Assembly: GCA_902788785.1 (NCBI GenBank)
Contig: CADALT010000016.1
Location: 1 to 47,570 of the forward strand
Direction: 5' to 3'
From: an uncultured Ruminococcus sp.
Lineage (GTDB): Bacteria > Bacillota > Clostridia > Oscillospirales > Ruminococcaceae
Length of the DNA stretch: 47,570 nt
Shown here: in pieces, positions 1 to 8,092 of the stretch
How positions within the stretch are numbered: position 1 is the first letter of the stretch
Layout: each line of letters opens with the position of its first letter
Notes under the pieces: model-generated
Told to the model about the DNA's origin: nothing
Seen by the model: the letters and a program-made list of their open reading frames with translations, nothing else
The model's database searches: none
Position numbers and translations under genes: made by a program

Positions 1-8
1 TAGTAACA

Positions 9-37
9 ATTATAACACAGCATTGAAGGTCTGTCAA
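9..37 (-). promoter_or_regulatory. sigma-A promoter reading out of the window
   Basis: On the minus strand a TTGACA box (32-37) is followed after exactly 17 bp by TATAAT (9-14). It would drive a gene lying to the left of this window. The downstream gene cannot be seen. Confidence 0.6.
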
Positions 38-42
38 TAGAA

Positions 43-85
43 ACGCCATAGTACTTCTGACCTTACATCAGAAATACTATGGCGT
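43..85. terminator. long stem-loop, possible terminator
   Basis: Two 18-nt arms (43-60 and 68-85) pair with one C/A mismatch around a 7-nt loop. The outer arm GCCATAGT recurs in the terminator at 28268-28307. No strong T-tract follows on either strand, so it may be a transcriptional insulator between the leftward promoter and the rightward operon instead of a classical terminator. Confidence 0.45.
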
Positions 86-181
86 AAAACTTCTTTATGA
101 GTACCGTACTTAACGGACGGCTTTTTCTTTTTTATGTGACCTGCCACAATTCAGGCAGATCTATTTTGTGTGAAATGACGG

Positions 182-237
182 TTGACAAGAACGATATTCT
201 GTGATAACCTATAAACAGAACGATATTCGGTTTATAG
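182..237 (+). promoter_or_regulatory. promoter region with repeated TetR-type operator sites
   Basis: TTGACA at 182-187 has no good -10 box at normal spacing. The 11-mer GAACGATATTC occurs at 189-199 and again at 218-228, 29 bp apart. The second copy sits inside a larger palindrome at 209-237, with arms CTATAAAC and GTTTATAG. As a TetR-family gene is encoded in this operon, autoregulation at these sites is a reasonable inference. Confidence 0.5.
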
Positions 238-256
238 ACATAAAGGAGACGATCAC

Positions 257-1441
257 ATGATAAAGAGCAAAACGTATGAAAAGATCATAGGCAGCTTTCC
301 TGTGGGATATTTTGATTTCAGCAATATCGAAGCTATGAATTATCAGCTCAACCGTTATTATTCCTTCGGTCTGTTCGACCGTGACGAGCTTTACTCCATA
401 GGGCAGAAGGCTGACAGTTTTGAGAAGTGGATAAAAATATTCACAGAGCTGGGCGAAAAAGCCGAAGCCGAGGGCAATATCCTCAGAGCAGCGACCTGTA
501 TACGTGCGGCACATTTCTACACCCTCAGCGACGTTAAAGACACAAGCGGCAAAAGCCCGAAATCCAAACTTTACGAACGCTGCCGCAGCCTTTATGACCG
601 CTACTATGCGCAGTTTGAGGACCTTGAATATGTGAGCATACCCTTTGACGAATACGCTATACCCGTTTACTTTTCAAAGGCTGCCGACCCTAAAGGTACT
701 ATCGTGCTGCACGGCGGCTATGACAGCCTGATACAGGAATTTCTGGGGCTGTATTCATATTTCACGGCGCTGGGATATGATGTATATTTCTTTGAGGGAC
801 CCGGACAGGGCGAGGTGCTGATGAGGCACGATGTGAGAATGACCGAGAAGTGGGAGGACTGTACGGGTGCAGTGCTTGACTATTTCGGGCTTGACGATGT
901 TACACTGATAGGTGTATCTCTCGGTGGATATCTTGCTGCCCGTGCCGCTGCTTTCGATAAACGCATAACACGGCTGGTGATGTTCGACCTGATATACGAT
1001 TTCTACGGTGCGGTCATAGGCAAGATTGGCAAGCTGAAAGGCAAGTTTTTTGACTGCATGACGGGGCATCCCCACAGCTTTATCTGGAAGTATCTGGATA
1101 AAAAGCTGGATGAGAACTATTTTACCAAATGGCTGATGGGACAGGGCTACTCCATATATAAAGATGTGCACACCCCCTGCGAATATTTCAACTACATAAG
1201 GCGGTTCAATGCAAGGGATATCTCGAAGCTCATAACTCAGGATACTCTTGTGCTTGCAGGCGAGAGCGACCTGTATACCATCTACTATGATGAACAGCTA
1301 AAGGCGCTGACCAATGCAAAAAGCGTCACAGGGCGGCTCTTTACAAAGGAAGAAAATGCCGACCACCATTGTCAGGTTGGTAATATCGGGCTTTTGCTGA
1401 AAACTATAACGGATTGGACGGAGGAGAAGACCAATGGCTAG
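257..1441 (+). CDS. alpha/beta-fold hydrolase
   Basis: A 394-residue protein with an all-helical N-terminal part of about 140 residues and then an alpha/beta hydrolase core. Visible core elements are the oxyanion strand with HGGYDS near residue 152, the EGPGQGE segment typical of FrsA/DUF1100-like hydrolases, and the nucleophile elbow GVSLGGYL with Ser221. A likely acid (GESDLYT) and a His-His pair near residue 373 complete a triad. The family cleaves esters or C-C bonds of small molecules; the substrate is unknown. TAAAGGAGA ends 7 nt before the ATG. The gene overlaps the TetR gene by 8 nt, so the two are co-translated. Expression is probably set by the operators at 189-237. Confidence 0.85.
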   Translation: MIKSKTYEKIIGSFPVGYFDFSNIEAMNYQLNRYYSFGLFDRDELYSIGQKADSFEKWIKIFTELGEKAEAEGNILRAATCIRAAHFYTLSDVKDTSGKSPKSKLYERCRSLYDRYYAQFEDLEYVSIPFDEYAIPVYFSKAADPKGTIVLHGGYDSLIQEFLGLYSYFTALGYDVYFFEGPGQGEVLMRHDVRMTEKWEDCTGAVLDYFGLDDVTLIGVSLGGYLAARAAAFDKRITRLVMFDLIYDFYGAVIGKIGKLKGKFFDCMTGHPHSFIWKYLDKKLDENYFTKWLMGQGYSIYKDVHTPCEYFNYIRRFNARDISKLITQDTLVLAGESDLYTIYYDEQLKALTNAKSVTGRLFTKEENADHHCQVGNIGLLLKTITDWTEEKTNG

Positions 1442-1991
1442 AAAAGCAGTTTTAGAGGGCGGCAAGCGTGATGAGATAATCCGCACCGCCATGGGATTAT
1501 TTTTTGAACACGGCTACGAAGCGACCTCGGTGAGAATGATAATGGATAAGGTCGGCGGCGAGATAGGTATGTTCTACCACTACTTCAAATCGAAGGATAT
1601 GCTGTTTGACTGTGTGGCGGAATACTTCTTCAAGGATTTCAGGGAGAAGTGCGAAAAGACCGTATCGGAATGTACCTCGCCCGATGTATTCGCAGAAAAA
1701 TTCCTGCCCCTTTACGAGGAGGGTATGGCGCAGTTTGATAAGCTGAAAGGTCATATGCACTGGACGATACAGTTTGCGATGCACGCAAGGACAGTTGCAT
1801 CACTGGTGCCTTTCGGCATAGCGCTGATAGATAAATTCGGCATAAAAACAAGTGTACCCAAGGATATTCTGGCAGGTCAGCTTATCTATGGCATATCGGC
1901 TACGCTTCATTCCGAAAGCTTTGCCGGAATGGACGATGCCCAGAAAAAAGAATGCCTTATGGAGTACATAAACAAACTGCTTGACAAGTAA
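1434..1991 (+). CDS. TetR/AcrR-family transcriptional regulator
   Basis: A 185-residue protein with the TetR helix-turn-helix in the first 55 residues: RDEIIRTAMGLFFEHGYEATSVRMIMDKVG, then the hallmark FYHYFKSKDML. The C-terminal ligand domain is not recognisable. It starts inside the 3' end of the hydrolase gene and is followed after 16 nt by a nitrilase-family gene, so it most likely controls its own operon by sensing a substrate of one of these two enzymes. The repeated palindromes at 189-237 are the obvious candidate operator. Family is certain; ligand is unknown. Confidence 0.9.
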   Translation: MARKAVLEGGKRDEIIRTAMGLFFEHGYEATSVRMIMDKVGGEIGMFYHYFKSKDMLFDCVAEYFFKDFREKCEKTVSECTSPDVFAEKFLPLYEEGMAQFDKLKGHMHWTIQFAMHARTVASLVPFGIALIDKFGIKTSVPKDILAGQLIYGISATLHSESFAGMDDAQKKECLMEYINKLLDK

Positions 1992-2007
1992 AGCGAGGTG
2001 ACAGCTT

Positions 2008-2886
2008 ATGCGGATATTCGCACTGGAACTTGATAATGACATAAAGGGCATAGACAAACGCAAAGCCTATATCGAGGGGCTGATAGCTAAGCTTGATCGC
2101 CCTCAGCTGGTGGTGCTGCCCGAGCTTGCACTGTGCAGCTATATGGCAAGCCCGAAAATATGGCAGTATGCCGATAACTGCGGCAGGTATACTTCCGAAT
2201 GGGCAGCCGCAATGGCTGAAAAATACGGCACCTACATTGGGGTGGGATATCTTGACAAAGAGAACGGAGATTACTATAACAGGTACATGATAGCAGGCGC
2301 AGAGGGTGTCTGCGGAACGGTCTCAAAGTCCGAGGGCGAATCTGCGGTATTCAAGCGTGGAGATTTCCCGAGTGTGATAAATACGCCTTTCGGCAAGGTC
2401 GGTGTGGGGATATGTTTTGATTCGAGGCGCAGACATTTCTATGATAATGTCAAGGACGAGGAACTATCGCTGATACTGTTCCCACATGGTGCACCTGCCG
2501 ACCCGAAAGCCCCTGACAAAGAGCAAAAAGAAAACGATACACGCTGCTTGATGTATGCAAATGCTTTCGATGTACCTGTGGTTTACGTCAACAGCAAGGG
2601 CAGCCTAGAATATATGCCGGGTAAGATGGGCAGGATGATGGAACATAACGGCTTTCGCATGAACGGCATGAGCAGGATATATTATATGCACGGCAAAGAT
2701 ATCCCTGCCGCCATACCCGAAGCTGTCGGCGCAGATACCGACATCTCCCCGAAGCACAGAAAGGGTGAGATACGTTTTTACGGTCAGGATATCCTCAAAG
2801 GCAACTTTCTGTTTCGTCACCTTATACTCAAACCCGACACAAAGGCAGGCATAAAAGCATACGAGAAAATGAAAGACTCTGTATAA
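2008..2886 (+). CDS. carbon-nitrogen hydrolase (nitrilase superfamily)
   Basis: A 292-residue protein with the three nitrilase-superfamily catalytic positions: Glu39 in VVLPELAL, a lysine at about position 107 (VSKSEGE) and Cys136 in GVGICFDSRR. The superfamily hydrolyses nitriles, amides or N-carbamoyl compounds in the cytoplasm with a cysteine nucleophile. The lysine environment departs from the usual YRKxHL, so substrate class cannot be assigned. It lies 16 nt behind the TetR gene with GAGGTGA before the ATG and is the last gene of the operon. No strong terminator follows it. Confidence 0.85.
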   Translation: MRIFALELDNDIKGIDKRKAYIEGLIAKLDRPQLVVLPELALCSYMASPKIWQYADNCGRYTSEWAAAMAEKYGTYIGVGYLDKENGDYYNRYMIAGAEGVCGTVSKSEGESAVFKRGDFPSVINTPFGKVGVGICFDSRRRHFYDNVKDEELSLILFPHGAPADPKAPDKEQKENDTRCLMYANAFDVPVVYVNSKGSLEYMPGKMGRMMEHNGFRMNGMSRIYYMHGKDIPAAIPEAVGADTDISPKHRKGEIRFYGQDILKGNFLFRHLILKPDTKAGIKAYEKMKDSV

Positions 2887-3085
2887 CGTTTCTCCAATTA
2901 TTGGCTTTTAGGTCAATTTGTTAACTATTACCCTCTAGTTTCAATTATTGTTCACATAATTTTTACTAATCTTGATACAAAATATGTTATACTATTGATG
3001 ATTATTCCAGTACACAATTTCTTAACAAACAAAAGTGCAGGATCACAATGATGCAGAACAAAGAACTGTTTTAGGAGGCAGTAAT

Positions 3086-4384
3086 GTGAACGAAAAAAAA
3101 TTTGAAGAGTTAATGTTAGATGATGCCTTAGATATCTTCAGTAATGATATCGATGCCATCCTGCTGGCAGATGCTAAAGCAAATACCATCAGAACTCTGG
3201 TGAAGCGAGGGGTATTCTCGGACTTTATCGAAGACAGCTGGAAGTACACTGATCTTATCGAAAAGCTTTGGTATCATTTCAACAACAGTGCGGATGATAT
3301 AGACAAGGACTACCACGTTTTTCTTCCGACCTCGGGCAAATTTGTCGGCAAATACAGCAGACGCATAAACATCATGGTAAATGACATCATCCATGTGATA
3401 CAGATGATGATATATCCCGTGGGCGATGAACAGTACATGATACTTCTTGATGAACTGGACAAGAGTATGTTCCGTGATGAAGATATGACCAACAAAAAGG
3501 TCGATACCATACAGAACATCTACCTGTTCTCAATGTATATCGACATCGTCAAGGACACCACCAGCAGTATACGTGTCACCGAAATATCGGGCGAGGTCAT
3601 CAACCAGCAGCTGAAATATACCCAGTGGCGCATGATGATAGTCAATATGATATCACCCGAGTTCCAAACACTGTTTTTAAATGAAACAGACCCCGAAAAC
3701 CTGAAAAGAAAATATGCCCCCGGGCAGTCATCTTCATTTGACTGCCTGATGAAGAACCTTGAGGGCGAATTCATCTGGGTAAAGCTGATATTCAGCCGTG
3801 CCGAGACCAGCAACGATAACGACTTCCGTTTCGTATTCCTGGTACAGAATATCCACGAAAGCTTTGTATCGCTCCACCAGACACTGAAAAAATACGAGCA
3901 GATGGCTTCGATGGACTCACTGACTTCCATATTCAACCACGGCAGGATAGAGACCGAAATGTGCAACGCCATCGAAAAGCGCAGCCAGTCAGACAGGGAT
4001 ATATCCGTAATGATGCTGGATATAGACTTCTTCAAAAACATCAACGACAAGTACGGTCATTCGGTGGGTGATGATACGCTGGTACACTTCACACAGACCG
4101 CAGCTGACATGATAAAGGATAAAAATGCAGTTATAGGTCGCTGGGGAGGCGAGGAATTTGTCATAGTCTGTTATGATACCTCCATCGAACAAGCCCATGA
4201 ACTTGCAGAGAAAATAAGATGCACCATCGCAGATAAGGAATTTGATAAGATAAGCCGCATCACCTGCAGCATAGGCATCACTGAGATAACCGACAACGAC
4301 AAATTCGATACAGCTTTCGAACGCATGGATAATGCGCTTTACAACGCCAAATCAAATGGCAGAAACTGCGTTAAGGTAGGATAA
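3086..4384 (+). CDS. GGDEF-domain protein (probable diguanylate cyclase)
   Basis: The open frame extends upstream to a GTG at 3035, but AGGAGG at 3073-3078 lies 7 nt before an in-frame GTG at 3086, giving a 432-residue protein. Residues 1 to about 265 form a sensor region of unknown fold, partly PAS-like. A GGDEF domain of about 160 residues follows, with DIDFFKNINDKYGHSVGDD, the active site GRWGGEEF, and a C-terminal NALYNAKSNGRNCV. The domain makes cyclic di-GMP from GTP. The I-site RxxD is absent (KDKN at that place), so product inhibition is unlikely. No membrane segment is apparent. It is monocistronic, ending at the terminator at 4397-4423. Confidence 0.85.
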   Translation: MNEKKFEELMLDDALDIFSNDIDAILLADAKANTIRTLVKRGVFSDFIEDSWKYTDLIEKLWYHFNNSADDIDKDYHVFLPTSGKFVGKYSRRINIMVNDIIHVIQMMIYPVGDEQYMILLDELDKSMFRDEDMTNKKVDTIQNIYLFSMYIDIVKDTTSSIRVTEISGEVINQQLKYTQWRMMIVNMISPEFQTLFLNETDPENLKRKYAPGQSSSFDCLMKNLEGEFIWVKLIFSRAETSNDNDFRFVFLVQNIHESFVSLHQTLKKYEQMASMDSLTSIFNHGRIETEMCNAIEKRSQSDRDISVMMLDIDFFKNINDKYGHSVGDDTLVHFTQTAADMIKDKNAVIGRWGGEEFVIVCYDTSIEQAHELAEKIRCTIADKEFDKISRITCSIGITEITDNDKFDTAFERMDNALYNAKSNGRNCVKVG

Positions 4385-4396
4385 ACAAGACAACAC

Positions 4397-4423
4397 AATG
4401 CCCGACACTCAAAGTCGGGCATT
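4397..4423 (+). terminator. Rho-independent terminator after the GGDEF gene
   Basis: AATGCCCGAC (4397-4406) pairs perfectly with GTCGGGCATT (4414-4423) around a 7-nt loop; a short T-run follows. Confidence 0.7.
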
Positions 4424-4685
4424 TCTAATATATTCAGCTCGGATATTGCTCTTATCCTGAAAAGCCCGAATACCGAACCGCAGCTGCCGTCCAAACGGAT
4501 TATATCGTAAGATATGCGGTAGGAACGCCTGCTACAGCCTTTTCTCGTTCTGTGTCATGGACAAGTCCGACAAGAAAGATCATAATATCATACTATTCAT
4601 AGAAAACCGATAGGAAATTTTCCACAAATAGGTATATAATGTCGGGCAAACCTCTTGTACGAAATAATGAAATGCGCCGAAATCG
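4424..4685. other. intergenic stretch without a recognisable gene
   Basis: About 260 nt between the terminator and the next promoter. Codon-like texture is present on the minus strand around 4480-4580, interrupted by stops, which could be a decayed gene fragment. No start with a ribosome site and no RNA motif could be supported. Confidence 0.4.
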
Positions 4686-4714
4686 TTGACAGAATTGGGT
4701 ATATATGATATAAT
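4686..4714 (+). promoter_or_regulatory. consensus sigma-A promoter of the thiol operon
   Basis: Perfect TTGACA (4686-4691) and TATAAT (4709-4714) with 17 bp between them. Just downstream, near the expected start site, lies the short palindrome ATACTAAGTAT (4726-4736), a possible repressor site. A perfect promoter usually implies control by a repressor, and the operon encodes an Rrf2-family regulator. Confidence 0.8.
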
Positions 4715-4773
4715 ACCAATAAATCATACTAAGTATATCGGAAATATTGTATTAAAACAGGGAGGGTGATGAT

Positions 4774-6159
4774 ATGGAACAGGAAAAACTGGGTGAAGCT
4801 ATATATAAAAAATATATCGAGCCTACAAGCCGCAAACGCAGTACCTCCATAGGTGTGGAAATAGAGCTGCCTGTGGCAGACCTTACGGGCGGAGCTGTAG
4901 ATGAAGCTGTAGTGATTGGAGCAGCTGACAAATTCCGTGAGCACTTCTCTTTCACCGCAGATAGCACCGATGACAACGGAAACGTTAATTCCATGTCAGA
5001 CCCCGAAACAGGCGATAATCTTTCGTTTGACTGCTCATATTCAAATCTGGAGCTGTCACTTGGAAAAAGCGATGACCTGAATGTTATACATGAGAGATTC
5101 AAAGAATACTATAAGTATATCCGGTCACTGCTGGAGCCGCAGGGATACACTCTTACAGGCATGGGCATAAATCCGCACTATGATATAAACCACAATAAGC
5201 CCGTGCCGAATGAGCGTTACCGTATGCTTTATCACTACCTGCACTCATATCACAAGTATGAGGACACCATAAATATGCGTTTTCACGACCGTCCCGATTT
5301 TGGCACGTTCACCAGTGCATCTCAGGTACAGCTTGATGTCAGACAGGATGAACTTATAGATACACTCAACGTTTTCACCATGCTCGAACCCTATAAGGCA
5401 CTGCTGTTTGCAAATTCCTATCTGCCTGAATATCCCGAATATCTCTGTGCGAGGAATATGCTGTGGGAGCGCAGTATGCAGGGATATAACCCGCACAATG
5501 TGGGTATGTTCTCAAAAGTTCCCGAAAGCATAGATGAACTCATCGAATACATAAAATCGCAGTCGGTATACTGCACTATGCGTGATGGTAAATATATTGA
5601 TTTCAAGCCAACTGCGGTGCGTGACTTTTTCTCAATGAAAAAGGTCAAGGGTGAATATTTTGACGGCAGAAGGTATACTGAAACTGTTTTCACGCCCGAA
5701 GAAGCCGATCTTAAATATCTGCGGACTTTCAAATTCGAGGATCTTACTTTCCGCGGCACTATAGAGTACAGAAGTTCATGCACACAGCCCATAAAAGATG
5801 TCATGACTGTAGCTGCGTTCCACACGGGGCTTTCGGGCAGGATAGGTGAACTGGCACAGCTTATAAAAAGCGACCGCACCATTTACGCCCACGGATATAC
5901 CGCCGCAGAATTGCAGGATATGCTTTCAAAGCGAAATATACCCGATTTCATCGAGCGCAGCAGCCTTGTAAAACAGCTTACGGCGATACTCGATATCGCA
6001 TCACAGGGGCTTAAAGACAGGCACAAGAACGAAGAAAAGCTGCTGGGACCTCTCTATGAAAGGGCTCAGGCGCTGACTAATCCTGCAAAAGACATGGTAT
6101 GCGGTCTTGAGAACGGCATATCACTTATGAAATTTATAGAGAAATATTCTGAATTATAA
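4774..6159 (+). CDS. glutamate-cysteine ligase type 2 (GCS2/EgtA) family protein
   Basis: A 461-residue protein of the GCS2 family, the plant/actinobacterial type of glutamate-cysteine ligase. The family start motif is visible at residues 26-40 (IGVEIELPVADLTGG), with metal/ATP-binding Glu29 and Glu31. DCSYSNLELS near residue 90, GMGINPH near 133 and RGTIEYRSSC near 332 match the conserved strands of the fold. Members join the gamma-carboxyl of glutamate to an amine, classically cysteine, using ATP. It is first gene of a six-gene operon, 14 nt before a second, unrelated ligase. No glutathione synthetase is in the window, so the product may be gamma-glutamylcysteine or another gamma-glutamyl compound. 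GGGAGGGTGATG precedes the ATG. Confidence 0.8.
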   Translation: MEQEKLGEAIYKKYIEPTSRKRSTSIGVEIELPVADLTGGAVDEAVVIGAADKFREHFSFTADSTDDNGNVNSMSDPETGDNLSFDCSYSNLELSLGKSDDLNVIHERFKEYYKYIRSLLEPQGYTLTGMGINPHYDINHNKPVPNERYRMLYHYLHSYHKYEDTINMRFHDRPDFGTFTSASQVQLDVRQDELIDTLNVFTMLEPYKALLFANSYLPEYPEYLCARNMLWERSMQGYNPHNVGMFSKVPESIDELIEYIKSQSVYCTMRDGKYIDFKPTAVRDFFSMKKVKGEYFDGRRYTETVFTPEEADLKYLRTFKFEDLTFRGTIEYRSSCTQPIKDVMTVAAFHTGLSGRIGELAQLIKSDRTIYAHGYTAAELQDMLSKRNIPDFIERSSLVKQLTAILDIASQGLKDRHKNEEKLLGPLYERAQALTNPAKDMVCGLENGISLMKFIEKYSEL

Positions 6160-6173
6160 GAAGGGCATCAGAT

Positions 6174-7325
6174 ATGGATAACAAATTATTTTATAAAGGC
6201 TTTTACGGACTCGAACGTGAAACGCTGCGAGTTGACGAAAGCTACAGGCTGGCGCAGACACCTCACCCGTTTTCGGAAGAAAGTATTACCAGAGATTTCT
6301 GCGAGAACCAGACAGAGCTCATTACACCCGTCTGTCACAGCATAGAAGAAACTGTGTGCGAGCTGGAAAAGCTTGATAAAAAAGTAAGAGAAACTCTCGA
6401 TAAGCAAAACGAGAAGATATGGCTGTATTCAAATCCGCCCCATATCGACAGCGAAGATGAGATACCTGTGGCAAATTTCACGGGCAGACATTCGGGCAAA
6501 AGGGCTTACCGTGAACAGCTGGAACAGCGTTACGGCAAAAAGCTCATGCTGTTTTCGGGTGTGCATTTCAATTTCTCCTTCGATGACGAGTATCTTAAAA
6601 CGCTTTTTGGAGGCGAGGACTTTTCACGCCTGCGTGATGAATTCTATCTCAGGCTGTACAAACAGCTTTGCAGATACAGCTGGCTGTTACTGATACTTAC
6701 CGCCGCAAGCCCCCTGTACGACCGCTCGCTTTTTGAAGATGGTGCGGAGGGCGTTGTGCTCAGCGAGTATGCTTCTATCAGAAACAGCGAGAAAGGCTAC
6801 TGGAACAGCTTTGTGCCGATACTCAGGTTTGAAAGTCTTGATGACTTTGTAAAGAGTATAGAAGAATATGTGGAGAACGGTCAGCTGTTCTCCGCAAGCG
6901 AGCTGTATCTTCCCATAAGGCTCAAACCCAAGGGCACCAATCATATAAGCAATTTCAAAAACGGTGTGAGCCATGTCGAGCTCAGGATGTTCGACCTTGA
7001 TCCAACTTCACCGCTGGGCATAGATGAGCGTGACCTGGAATTTGCTCACCTGCTGATAATGTATCTTTCAACTCTGCCCGATCTTGAATATACGCCAAAG
7101 CTGCAGGAACAGGCTATACGTACCCACAAGGAGGCGGCTCGGTTCGACCTTGATAAAGTTTATGCAGATGGTGTGCCTATACTTCAAAAGGCAGAAGAAG
7201 TGATCGATGAAATGTCGGTATTCTTCGGGGATAACAGTCCGGTGCAGGATATACTGGCATACGAAAAAGATAAACTTACAAACAGGCTCTGTGAACGTAT
7301 AGAAAAAAACAGGACCTGCGGATAG
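6174..7325 (+). CDS. glutamate-cysteine ligase type 1 (GshA-like) family protein
   Basis: A 383-residue protein of the E. coli GshA type: YGLERETLRV at residues 11-20, ITRDFCENQTELITPV near 40, then NFTGRHSGKRAYRE and SGVHFNFSF. These correspond to GIERETLRV, TDFAE...ITPV, TGRxKxxYREGL and SGVHYNFS in known gamma-glutamylcysteine synthetases. It is shorter than E. coli GshA (518 residues), being trimmed at the C-terminus. It is unrelated in sequence to the ligase directly upstream; the two lie 14 nt apart. Either one makes gamma-glutamylcysteine and the other a different gamma-glutamyl amide, or they act in sequence. Activity is inferred from motifs only. Confidence 0.8.
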   Translation: MDNKLFYKGFYGLERETLRVDESYRLAQTPHPFSEESITRDFCENQTELITPVCHSIEETVCELEKLDKKVRETLDKQNEKIWLYSNPPHIDSEDEIPVANFTGRHSGKRAYREQLEQRYGKKLMLFSGVHFNFSFDDEYLKTLFGGEDFSRLRDEFYLRLYKQLCRYSWLLLILTAASPLYDRSLFEDGAEGVVLSEYASIRNSEKGYWNSFVPILRFESLDDFVKSIEEYVENGQLFSASELYLPIRLKPKGTNHISNFKNGVSHVELRMFDLDPTSPLGIDERDLEFAHLLIMYLSTLPDLEYTPKLQEQAIRTHKEAARFDLDKVYADGVPILQKAEEVIDEMSVFFGDNSPVQDILAYEKDKLTNRLCERIEKNRTCG

Positions 7326-7336
7326 GAGGAGAGAAA

Positions 7337-8092
7337 ATGTGCGAGCTGTTCGGATTTTCAGCGGCGAAAAAAACTGATATATCTGACTATCTGAAAGAGT
7401 TCTTTGCCCACAGCGACAAAAATCCACACGGGTGGGGAATGATGTTCGGTGAGAACAGGGAGATAGTCAAGGGTGCTGAAAAGGCGGCGGACAGCGAAAA
7501 ACTCCGCACAATGCTGGGCTCCTTTGCACCACAGTACACCACGGTAGCACATATACGTTTTGCCACGGTGGGCTCCATAAAACAGGTGAACTGCCACCCT
7601 TTTGAGGGTACTGATATATCGGGCAGGCTGTGGACGATGGCACACAACGGCACGGTATATTCGGCTAAGAACACCTACAGGTATCTTGATGCCCAGCAGG
7701 GCGATACCGACTCGGAAAGGCTGTTCATGGCTTTTCTCGAAATGATGAATGATAAGCTTGCCAAGGGCGATCTTTCGGAGCGACAGCGGTTCAAAGCGGT
7801 GAATGACTTCATCACCGAGAATGCCCCAAGAAACAAGCTGAACCTGATATTTTACGACGGTGACCTGATGTATGCCCACAAAAATCTTAAAAACACCCTG
7901 AGCTACAAACAGAGCGGAGACGGTGTATTTATCTCAACACACCCCCTTGATAACGGAGAATGGAAACCGTTCCCCATGGCACAGGTCATAGCATTCAGGG
8001 CAGGCAAAGAGGTCTACAGGGGCAAGCCGCACAAGGGCATATTCGTACCGACCCTTGAATATATCACAGCGATGGATGCGATGAATATATGA
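7337..8092 (+). CDS. class II glutamine amidotransferase-fold protein (YafJ/EgtC-like)
   Basis: A 251-residue Ntn-hydrolase whose Met is followed by Cys2 (MCELFGFSA), the expected N-terminal nucleophile. NPHGWGMMF near residue 29, HIRFATVG near 72 and MAHNGTV near 99 are the glutamine/glutamyl-binding motifs. There is no synthetase domain, so it is a stand-alone amidohydrolase like YafJ or EgtC, the enzyme that removes the gamma-glutamyl group in ergothioneine synthesis. Placement behind two gamma-glutamyl ligases fits a role in hydrolysing a gamma-glutamyl intermediate. Ergothioneine itself is unlikely because EgtB and EgtD are absent here. Its stop overlaps the HydE start (ATGA). Confidence 0.85.
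   Translation: MCELFGFSAAKKTDISDYLKEFFAHSDKNPHGWGMMFGENREIVKGAEKAADSEKLRTMLGSFAPQYTTVAHIRFATVGSIKQVNCHPFEGTDISGRLWTMAHNGTVYSAKNTYRYLDAQQGDTDSERLFMAFLEMMNDKLAKGDLSERQRFKAVNDFITENAPRNKLNLIFYDGDLMYAHKNLKNTLSYKQSGDGVFISTHPLDNGEWKPFPMAQVIAFRAGKEVYRGKPHKGIFVPTLEYITAMDAMNI

Noticed and set aside
3035-3085. Upstream GTG start for the GGDEF protein
   Set aside because: No ribosome site there, while AGGAGG sits 7 nt before the GTG at 3086.
4774-8092. Ergothioneine biosynthesis
   Set aside because: EgtA-like and EgtC-like genes are present, but EgtB, EgtD and EgtE are not in the window, and strict anaerobes rarely make ergothioneine with the oxygen-dependent route.
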